A DNA stretch of 15,405 nt, from assembly GCA_012719195.1 (NCBI GenBank), contig JAAYAV010000168.1:1-15405 (forward strand). The letters are read 5' to 3'. The number at the start of each line of letters is the position of its first letter. Positions within the stretch are counted from its first letter, which is position 1. The translations under genes and the position numbers were made by a program. Below the pieces are notes generated by a model. The model did no database searches. It was not told the origin of the DNA and worked only from the letters and a program-made list of their open reading frames with translations. Positions 6,378 through 12,464 of this stretch are shown in pieces. The DNA is from Anaerolineae bacterium. GTDB lineage: Bacteria > Chloroflexota > Anaerolineae > DRVO01.

Positions 6378-8051
6378 ATGGCCTTGAGCGGAGGCAAGCA
6401 CAGAGAAAGAGCGGGGGGTGGAGCCGGGGAATGGCTCCTCTTCGTGCTGCTGGTCGGCCTGGCGTTCCTGCTCGTTTTCGCCCTCGCCGAGCGCGCCGGC
6501 CAGCGCGAGCGGCTTCTGGAGGTCCCTACGGCTGCGCCCGTGGTTCCGGCAATGGCTCTGTCGGACCGGCAGGACTGGCTGGAGAACGGCGCTCTGCGTT
6601 TCACTGCCGGCGGTCAGCCGGCACCAACGGGGTGGCAAGCCTTCGCGGTGACGGAGGGCGGAGCACATATCTATCGCGCGACGGGGGAGTCGTTCCTGCG
6701 CCTGGAGTGCGTCGAGGAGACCTGCATCGCCGGCTTGTGGCAGAGGCTGCCGGACCTGGAGGCGGGAGACTACCTCTTCGAAGCGGACGTCTATCTGGAG
6801 CCGGGAATGGTTGGGGTGGTATCGGCGCGGTTGGGGTATGACGGGGCCGGCGGCGTCGACCCGCTCGACCCGGAGGTGCAGTGGTCGGAGCGCGCCCGGG
6901 CCCAGGGCTGGCAGCGTCTGCACCTTGACGTGCAGGAAGACGGGGGGGCGGGGACGGCGTTCCTGGTCCTCGATGTGCTCTCTCCGGCGGCGGATTGCCG
7001 CGTCGCGGGGGTGCGGCTGTTGGGGCCGCCGGGCGTCGGGCGCGTTGAGATCACCGCCACGCCGTCGCCTCGACCTGCGGCGGCGGGCACGGATGTGGAG
7101 TTCCGCGCTGCCTACCTGTCCCTGGCGGGACTCGATCTGGCGGACGAGACCGAGCTGGTTTCGCTGCTGGACGGCCTGGCGGCGGCGCACCTGAACGTCG
7201 TATTCGTGCAGGCTCGGTCCGACGGCCTGGCCTACTACGACTCGCCGCTGGAACCGGCGGCGCCGGCGATCGCCGCCGAAGGGGGCGGGGTGCGCTGGGA
7301 TCCGCTAGCGCGGGCGGTGGCGCTGGGCCACGAGCGTGGCCTGCAGGTGTACGCCTGGCTGGAGGCGCTGCCGGTGTGGCCCGACGGGCCGGATGCACCC
7401 GAGCCCCCGCCGGGTCATCTACTGCGCGGCGGCACGCAGCGGCTGGGCGAGGGCTGGCAACAGGCTGAGCCCTACCTGGGCCGCATCCTGGCTTCCCCAG
7501 CGGCTGCCCCCGTGCGCGCCTATCTGGCCTCCACTTGCGCCGACGTCGCCAAGCGCTATGGGGTGGACGGGCTGCACCTGAGCGGCCTGCTGGTGACCGG
7601 GATGGATGGTGAGGCGGCGGACTCGGCGCTGACGGCCCTTCTCCTAGAGGCGGTGACCCAGGCGCGAGCAGAGCGGCCCAATCTGCTGGTGTCGGTGGCC
7701 GCCGAGTCCGGCCCGGTGCCCGACGAGGGCGAAGCGCCAGTCGTGCAGGGCTTGAGCCCTACGGGCGCCTGGTGGTCGGCCCGACTGGTCGATGTGGTGA
7801 CGGTGGAGTTCGGAGCCGGCGCTCCCGCTAGCGAGGCGTGGCAGGGACTCGGCGGGCCGGTGCTGTCGGTGCTGGACGTCCGAGCGAGCTTCACCGCACT
7901 CGCCGATGACATCCACGCGGCCCGGAAGTCGGGAGCGGTGGGGATAGTGCTGGACGATGCGGCCGCCCTACGGGCGGCGGGTCACTCGGAGCGCCTGGCG
8001 GCAGGGCCGTTCACCCGCCGCGCGCTGGTCCCTCCGGCGCTCGCCGGCTAG
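6378..8051 (+). CDS. Membrane-anchored GHL10-family (DUF187-like) glycosyl-hydrolase-like protein
   Basis: 557 residues from the ATG at 6378. A TTG at 6384 is a strong rival, because the SD-like GAGGGGG at 6371-6377 is 6 bases before it but touches the ATG. The frame is open upstream to 6159, but that part overlaps the LCP gene and contains the TATAAT box, so it is not used. A membrane anchor lies at about 18-37 (EWLLFVLLVGLAFLLVFALA). A jelly-roll-like beta domain (about 66-217) opens with L-E-N-G-A-L and has the pattern L-x-A-G-D-Y. A Thr/Pro linker leads to a GHL10 TIM-barrel-like domain (about 241-547) with NVVFVQARSDG, DPLARAVALGHERGLQVYAW and KRYGVDGLHLSG. GHL10 relatives include enzymes acting on denuded peptidoglycan glycans (E. 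coli DigH/YddW), which suits this envelope neighbourhood. The family usually ends the last motif with Asp (HLD); here it is Ser402, so activity is uncertain. Transcribed divergently from the LCP gene. Confidence 0.75.
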   Translation: MALSGGKHRERAGGGAGEWLLFVLLVGLAFLLVFALAERAGQRERLLEVPTAAPVVPAMALSDRQDWLENGALRFTAGGQPAPTGWQAFAVTEGGAHIYRATGESFLRLECVEETCIAGLWQRLPDLEAGDYLFEADVYLEPGMVGVVSARLGYDGAGGVDPLDPEVQWSERARAQGWQRLHLDVQEDGGAGTAFLVLDVLSPAADCRVAGVRLLGPPGVGRVEITATPSPRPAAAGTDVEFRAAYLSLAGLDLADETELVSLLDGLAAAHLNVVFVQARSDGLAYYDSPLEPAAPAIAAEGGGVRWDPLARAVALGHERGLQVYAWLEALPVWPDGPDAPEPPPGHLLRGGTQRLGEGWQQAEPYLGRILASPAAAPVRAYLASTCADVAKRYGVDGLHLSGLLVTGMDGEAADSALTALLLEAVTQARAERPNLLVSVAAESGPVPDEGEAPVVQGLSPTGAWWSARLVDVVTVEFGAGAPASEAWQGLGGPVLSVLDVRASFTALADDIHAARKSGAVGIVLDDAAALRAAGHSERLAAGPFTRRALVPPALAG

Positions 8052-8064
8052 TGGCCTGCCGGCG
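8042..8064 (+). other. GC-rich hairpin across the GHL10 stop codon
   Basis: CGCCGGC at 8042-8048 pairs perfectly with GCCGGCG at 8058-8064 (7 bp, 9-base loop). The TAG stop at 8049-8051 sits in the loop. There is no following T-run, so this is not a standard intrinsic terminator. It may slow or end transcription ahead of the dnaX promoter, or be a chance product of base composition. Confidence 0.3.
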
Positions 8065-8074
8065 CCAAGAGGCC

Positions 8075-8103
8075 TTGCCAGGGCCGCGGGGCCGGTCTAG
8101 ACT
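8075..8103 (+). promoter_or_regulatory. Sigma-70-type promoter for dnaX
   Basis: TTGCCA at 8075-8080 (5 of 6 to TTGACA), 17-base spacing, then TAGACT at 8098-8103 (4 of 6 to TATAAT). The start of transcription would fall near 8110, giving a leader of about 20 bases that contains the SD AGGGAG (8114-8119), 10 bases before the dnaX ATG. Confidence 0.6.
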
Positions 8104-8129
8104 GAGCTGCGATAGGGAGTCTCCACGCA

Positions 8130-9788
8130 ATGAGTAAGGAAGCGCTCTACCTCCGCTGGCGGTCCAAGTCTTTCGACGACGTGGTGGGCCAGGGACACGT
8201 CACCCGCACCCTGCAGAACGCTTGCCGGGCCAATCGTGTCGCCCACGCATACCTCTTCTCCGGTCCGCGCGGCACGGGCAAGACGTCGGTAGCGCGGATT
8301 CTCGCCAAGGCTCTCAACTGTCTCGCCGAGCCGGAGGAGCGCCCCTGCAACCGCTGCGACTCCTGCGTGGCGATCAACGAGGGGCGCTATCTCGACCTGA
8401 TTGAGATAGACGGCGCCTCCAACCGGGGCATCGACGAGATCCGCGATCTGCGTGAGAGGGTCAACTTCCGGCCCAACCAGCCCGGCGGTCGCAAGGTCTA
8501 CATAATTGACGAAGTGCACATGCTCACGCGAGAGGCCTTCAACGCCCTGTTGAAGACCCTCGAGGAGCCGCCCGAGTACGTGGTGTTCGTGTTTGCTACT
8601 ACCGAAGTGTGGCGGGTACCGGCCACCATCCGCTCCCGTTGCCAGCGCTTCGACTTCCGCCCCATTCGCGCCGACCTCATTGAGGGCCGGCTGCGGCAGA
8701 TCTGCGAGGCGGAGAGCTTTGGGCACGATGATGCGGCTCTCGGCCTGATCGCCCGGCAGGCCACCGGTAGCATGCGCGACGCCATCAGCGTGCTGGACCA
8801 GATGGTGTCCATCGGCGAAGGGATGGTGACGGTAGAACTGCTGCGCGACGTTCTGGGCGCGGCCCCGGACGATGCCGCCGAGGATCTGCTCGACCTGACC
8901 TTGGCGGGTAACCTGGGGGAGGCGCTGGAGTTGCTCGGCCGGCTGACCGTCCAGGGCCTGGACATGCAGCAGTTCTCCCGCGATGTGCTCGAGCTCACCC
9001 GGGCGCTGATGCTGGTTCGGCTAGGCGTGCGTCCGGAGGGAGTGCTCTCGCCGGACATGCTGACGCGCCTGACGGAGCGGGCCCGCGACCTTGACCTGGC
9101 AACGCTGCGTCATATGGCGGGGGCCATTTCGCAGGCGGCGAACCAGGCCCGGTTCGGCCATCTGCCGCAGTTGCCTCTGGAGCTGGCGCTGGTGGATATC
9201 CATCAGCAGCTGACGCGGGCGCCGGAGTCGCCGGCAGCTACGGCAGAGGCGGCGGTCAGCAGACCGGCGCCGGCCGGTGCCGGCCGGGATGCACGTGGGG
9301 CGCGACCTGTCGCCCCGGCAGCGGAGCCGGAACCGGCGCCGGTCGTGGTCGCCAAGCCACCGCGCATGGGCAAGCCGGTCCCGGAGGTGACGCTGGAGCG
9401 AGCGCGCCGGCTCTGGCCCAAGGTGATGGCCAAAGTACAGCGCCGGGACCGTACGCTGGAGCCCTTGCTCCGGTCGATGGAGCCGCGGTCGCTGGACGAG
9501 GAAACTATCACCGTTGGCTGCCTCTACCCCTTCCACCAGGCGGCGTTAAGCCAGACGGAGGACGTCGGCGTGGTGGCGCAGGCGGTGGAAGAGGTGCTGG
9601 GCAGCGCCTTCCGCATCGCGCCGGTGCTGGTGGCGCCCGGCTCGACGGAGCCAGCTGAGTCGGACGAGACTGGATCGAAGGGGCCGACAACGGGCGGGGC
9701 GCTCGGTGACGACCCCCTGTGCAAGATTGCTACCGAGATGGGCGGCGTAGTCAGCGTGTTGGATGAGGGAGGCGCCAAGGATGAGTAA
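8130..9788 (+). CDS. dnaX: DNA polymerase III subunit gamma/tau
   Basis: 552 residues. This is the ATPase of the replicative clamp loader: it loads the beta sliding clamp on DNA and, as tau, links the polymerase cores. AAA+ features in order are Walker A GPRGTGKT (45-52); a zinc-binding set of four Cys (64, 73, 76, 79) in CNRCDSC; Walker B IIDEVH (125-130); LLKTLEEPP; sensor-1 ATTEVW; the SRC motif with the arginine finger (169-171); and sensor-2 GSMRDA (213-218). The collar domain runs to about 362 with LPLELALVD. An Ala/Pro-rich linker (about 364-415) follows, then a tau-like C-terminal domain (about 416-552). The start is set by AGGGAG 10 bases upstream. The ybaB start overlaps its last 8 bases. 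There is no run of A for a programmed frameshift, so a separate short gamma form is not predicted. Confidence 0.97.
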   Translation: MSKEALYLRWRSKSFDDVVGQGHVTRTLQNACRANRVAHAYLFSGPRGTGKTSVARILAKALNCLAEPEERPCNRCDSCVAINEGRYLDLIEIDGASNRGIDEIRDLRERVNFRPNQPGGRKVYIIDEVHMLTREAFNALLKTLEEPPEYVVFVFATTEVWRVPATIRSRCQRFDFRPIRADLIEGRLRQICEAESFGHDDAALGLIARQATGSMRDAISVLDQMVSIGEGMVTVELLRDVLGAAPDDAAEDLLDLTLAGNLGEALELLGRLTVQGLDMQQFSRDVLELTRALMLVRLGVRPEGVLSPDMLTRLTERARDLDLATLRHMAGAISQAANQARFGHLPQLPLELALVDIHQQLTRAPESPAATAEAAVSRPAPAGAGRDARGARPVAPAAEPEPAPVVVAKPPRMGKPVPEVTLERARRLWPKVMAKVQRRDRTLEPLLRSMEPRSLDEETITVGCLYPFHQAALSQTEDVGVVAQAVEEVLGSAFRIAPVLVAPGSTEPAESDETGSKGPTTGGALGDDPLCKIATEMGGVVSVLDEGGAKDE

Positions 9789-10131
9789 GCGGAGCGGTAA
9801 GCGGGCTATGCCCATGCGCAGCAAGTTGGGTGGTGGCGGCAAGAACCAACTGCAGAAGCTGCAGGAGGACTTCGCCCGCATGCAGGAAGAGATGAAGGAG
9901 AAGACCACCAGCGTCAGCGCGGGCGGAGGGGTGGTCACCGTCGTGGTGACGGGCGAGCAGAAGCTGAAGGAACTGCACATCGCGCCCGAGGTGGTTGATC
10001 CCGAAGATGTGGAGATGCTCCAGGACCTGATCCTGGCGGCGGTGAACGAGGCGCTGGACAAGTCCCAGAGCGCCGTGGCGGAGCAGCTGAGTGGCCTGAC
10101 GGGGCCCGTCGGGCTGGACGGCCTCCTCTAG
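9781..10131 (+). CDS. ybaB: YbaB/EbfC family nucleoid-associated DNA-binding protein
   Basis: 116 residues. YbaB/EbfC proteins are small dimeric DNA-binding proteins, nearly always encoded between dnaX and recR. Visible are a charged N-terminal coiled-coil helix (KNQLQKLQEDFARMQEEMKEK), then the beta strands GVVTVVVTGEQKLKELHI, the EVVDPEDVEMLQDLI segment and a final helix. The start at 9781 is chosen because GGGAGG (9767-9772) lies 8 bases upstream; it overlaps the dnaX end as ATGAGTAA. An in-frame ATG at 9763 lacks an SD. A basic, Gly-rich leader (SKRSGKRAMPMRSKLGGGG) precedes the helix and is longer and more basic than in E. coli YbaB. The stop abuts the recR ATG. Confidence 0.92.
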   Translation: MSKRSGKRAMPMRSKLGGGGKNQLQKLQEDFARMQEEMKEKTTSVSAGGGVVTVVVTGEQKLKELHIAPEVVDPEDVEMLQDLILAAVNEALDKSQSAVAEQLSGLTGPVGLDGLL

Positions 10132-10734
10132 ATGGCCCTCCTCAGCGAGCCCATCGCCAGACTGGTGGAGGAGCTCAGCCGGCTGCCCGGCATCGGGCCG
10201 AAGACGGCCTCCCGCCTCACCTACTACCTGCTGCGCGCCCCCCGCGATCAGGCACGGGACCTGGCGGAGGCGCTGCTGGACATGAAGGAGCGCACCATTC
10301 TCTGCGCTCAGTGCTTCAACGTGGACACGCAGAGCCCCTGCGCCACCTGCAGCGACCCGGCTCGTGACCGCAGCATCATTTGTGTGGTGGAGGAGCCGCT
10401 GGACCTGGTGGCCATCGAGCGCAGCGGGCGCTACAAGGGCTTGTACCATGTCCTGCACGGGGCCATTTCACCGGTAGAAGGGGTGGGGCCGGAGGACATC
10501 CGTGCCAAGGAGCTGCTGGAGCGCCTCAAAGACGGCACCGTCAAGGAGGTGCTGCTAGCCACCAACCCCAACATGGAGGGTGAGGCGACGGCCATGTACC
10601 TGGCGCGGCTGATCCGACCGCTGGGCATCCGGGTGACGCGGCTGGCCCGCGGCCTGCCGGTGGGGGGCGATCTGGAGTACGCGGACGAGATAACGCTAGC
10701 CCGGGCCTTGGACGGTCGGGGGGACTTCGAGTAG
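10132..10734 (+). CDS. recR: Recombination mediator protein RecR
   Basis: 200 residues, the normal family length. RecR works with RecO (and RecF) to load RecA on single-stranded DNA coated by SSB at gaps. In order: N-terminal helix-hairpin-helix (SRLPGIGPKTASRL, about 16-29); zinc finger with Cys58, 61, 70 and 73 (CAQCF...CATC); Toprim domain (about 80-175) with CVVEEPLDLVAIE, YHVLHGAISP and LATNPNMEGEATAMYL; and the C-terminal LARGLPVGGDLEYADEITLARAL segment. The ATG follows the ybaB stop with no gap and has no clear SD, so translation is probably coupled to ybaB. Confidence 0.97.
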   Translation: MALLSEPIARLVEELSRLPGIGPKTASRLTYYLLRAPRDQARDLAEALLDMKERTILCAQCFNVDTQSPCATCSDPARDRSIICVVEEPLDLVAIERSGRYKGLYHVLHGAISPVEGVGPEDIRAKELLERLKDGTVKEVLLATNPNMEGEATAMYLARLIRPLGIRVTRLARGLPVGGDLEYADEITLARALDGRGDFE

Positions 10735-10763
10735 GCGGGCCGGACGGCTCGGGTGGGATGGTG

Positions 10764-11465
10764 ATGGCGGTGCTGGAAGCGGTTCTCTTCGACCTCGACG
10801 ATACTCTGTTGCAGACGGATACGGAAGCCTTTGTTCGGCGCTACTTCGGCGCCCTGGAGGCCTACTTCTCCGACGGCAGCGCGGCGGCGCCCGGCCAGTT
10901 GACCGGCTGGATCATGCAGGCGACGGCAGCGGTGGTGGACGAGCCGCACCCCGATAGGACCAATCAGGAGGCGTTCACCGATGCCTTCTCCCGGCTCAGT
11001 GGCATGGAGACGGCGGTGGTCTGGCCTCGATTCAGCCGCTTCTACCGCGAGATATACCCCACGCTGGGTGAAGGCCTGGCGCCGATGCCCGGCGGGGTCC
11101 AGGCGGTGGCGGCCGCCCTCAACCAGGGCCTGAAGGTAGCGGTGGCGACTAACCCGCTGTTCCCGCTGGAGGCGGTGCGACATCGTCTGCGATGGGCAGC
11201 GTTGTCCGAGGATCAGTTCGATCTGGTCACCACGCTGGAGAACATGCACTGGACGAAGCCCAATCCGGAGTACTACCGTGAGGTTGCCGCCTGTCTGGGG
11301 GTGGAGTCGTCGCGTTGCCTGATGGTGGGCGACAGCCGGGAGAATGACATCGACCCAGCCCGGCAGGCGCAGATGCTGACCTACCAGGTGGGCGACGGCG
11401 ACGGAGCACACGCCGGCGGAGACATGCACCGCTTGGCCCGCGCCATCGAGGAAGGTGGCATCTAG
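10764..11465 (+). CDS. HAD-superfamily hydrolase (phosphatase-like)
   Basis: 233 residues from the ATG at 10764; an ATG at 10758 would add two residues. The later start puts the SD-like GGGTGGG (10751-10757) at 6 bases rather than 0. All four HAD motifs are present: motif I FDLDDTLL (nucleophile Asp and second Asp), motif II Thr in VATNPLFP, motif III Lys in KPNPEYY, and motif IV VGDSRENDID. A helical C1-type cap lies between motifs I and II. Such proteins usually hydrolyse small phosphate esters (phosphoglycolate- or nucleotide-phosphatase type); the substrate is not evident. It follows recR by 29 bases and precedes the DapA-family gene by 75, so it is probably co-transcribed but has no known functional link to RecR. 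Confidence 0.88.
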   Translation: MAVLEAVLFDLDDTLLQTDTEAFVRRYFGALEAYFSDGSAAAPGQLTGWIMQATAAVVDEPHPDRTNQEAFTDAFSRLSGMETAVVWPRFSRFYREIYPTLGEGLAPMPGGVQAVAAALNQGLKVAVATNPLFPLEAVRHRLRWAALSEDQFDLVTTLENMHWTKPNPEYYREVAACLGVESSRCLMVGDSRENDIDPARQAQMLTYQVGDGDGAHAGGDMHRLARAIEEGGI

Positions 11466-11540
11466 CGTCGCCGGTAGGGCCCGTCGCTTCCGGCGGGTAG
11501 CCAGTGAACTCGACCTCGGCAGCAGACACGGGAGGCCTTT

Positions 11541-12464
11541 GTGGCGAGCAAGCAACCTCTGACGATTCAGGGCGTCATTCCGGCGATGGTCACGCCCCTC
11601 AAGGACGACCGCATCAATGAGCCCGCCCTTCGGCGCCTGGTGGACCACCTGGTCGACGGCGGGGTGCACGGCCTCTTTGCCACCGGCAGCCAGGGTGAGT
11701 TCTACGCCCTTACCGCCGAGGAGCGCCGGCTGGTGTGGGAGGTCACGGTGGACCAGGCGGCCGGCCGGGTGCCCGTGTACGCGGGCACGGGGGCCGTGAC
11801 GACCCGCGACGCGGCGGCACTGGCCCGTCTGGCCGAGGACTGCGGCGTGGACGCCATCTCGGCGCTCACACCTTACTTCGTCACTATTAGCCCGCGCGAG
11901 ATGGAGGCCCACTACCGCACCATCGCGGACGCTACCAGTCTACCGGTGCTGCTGTACGGCAACCCGGACCGCACCGGTAACCGTCTGAGCGTGGCCACGG
12001 TGCTGCGGCTGGCCGAGGTCAGCAACATCCGGGGGATCAAGGACTCCAGCGGCGACATGACGCTGCTCGCCGAGTACGTGCGCTGCGCCCCGGAGGGCTT
12101 CTCGGTGCTGGCAGGGCGCGACACCCTCATCTACGGGGCGCTGGCCTATGGCGCCGCCGGCTCCATCGCCGCCACGGCAAACGTCGCTCCGGCGCTGGTG
12201 GCTTCCATCTACGATCGGTTCCGCTCCGGTGACTTGGCCGGATCCCGCCAGGCACAGCGTGACCTGGCCCCTCTGCGGCTGGCCTTCTCGTTGGGCTCCT
12301 TCCCGGTGGTGATCAAGGAAGCGCTAGACATGCTCGGCCTGGATGCCGGCCCGGCGCGCGCTCCCGTCGGGCCGCTGGCCGAGGCGGAGCGGGCCCAGTT
12401 GCGGGCCGTGCTCCAGGGCATGGAGCTGCTGCCCGGCGCCCAAGCGGCGGTCCGGGAGGGGTGA
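11541..12464 (+). CDS. DapA/NanA-family (class I aldolase-like) protein
   Basis: 307 residues, a (beta/alpha)8 barrel of the dihydrodipicolinate synthase / N-acetylneuraminate lyase superfamily. The Schiff-base Lys167 is in GIKDSSGD, the catalytic Tyr112 in LTPYF, the carboxylate-binding region is TGSQGE (48-53), and LLYGNPDRTGN (137-147) has the Arg used by DapA for the second substrate. Members condense or cleave 2-keto acids, typically pyruvate with an aldehyde. Canonical DapA has GTTGE where this has GSQGE. The enzyme could therefore be a true 4-hydroxy-tetrahydrodipicolinate synthase (lysine/diaminopimelate pathway) or a related 2-keto acid aldolase; no other lysine-pathway gene is in the window. 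The GTG start has GGGAGG (11530-11535) 5 bases upstream. The stop abuts the GTG of the PBP gene, whose SD lies in this gene's last codons, so both are likely expressed together. Confidence 0.85.
   Translation: MASKQPLTIQGVIPAMVTPLKDDRINEPALRRLVDHLVDGGVHGLFATGSQGEFYALTAEERRLVWEVTVDQAAGRVPVYAGTGAVTTRDAAALARLAEDCGVDAISALTPYFVTISPREMEAHYRTIADATSLPVLLYGNPDRTGNRLSVATVLRLAEVSNIRGIKDSSGDMTLLAEYVRCAPEGFSVLAGRDTLIYGALAYGAAGSIAATANVAPALVASIYDRFRSGDLAGSRQAQRDLAPLRLAFSLGSFPVVIKEALDMLGLDAGPARAPVGPLAEAERAQLRAVLQGMELLPGAQAAVREG

Noticed and set aside
8052..8129. A signal recognition particle RNA gene upstream of dnaX, as in some Firmicutes.
   Set aside because: Only 78 bases separate the genes, filled by a promoter and SD; there is no room and no SRP RNA-like helix.
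9241..9300. GC-rich repeat and hairpin in the dnaX linker as a programmed frameshift signal for a gamma form.
   Set aside because: No slippery A-rich heptamer stands upstream; the repeats match the Ala/Pro-coding linker in high-GC DNA.
11469..11496. CGCCGG/CCGGCG inverted repeat between the HAD and DapA-family genes as a terminator.
   Set aside because: A 6-bp stem with a long loop and no T-run; the 75-base gap shows no convincing promoter either.
10431..11912. A 493-codon open frame on the minus strand opposite recR, the HAD gene and the DapA-family gene.
   Set aside because: It spans three clearly real plus-strand genes, its product has biased His/Arg/Gln composition with no recognisable motif, and long antisense frames are expected in high-GC DNA.
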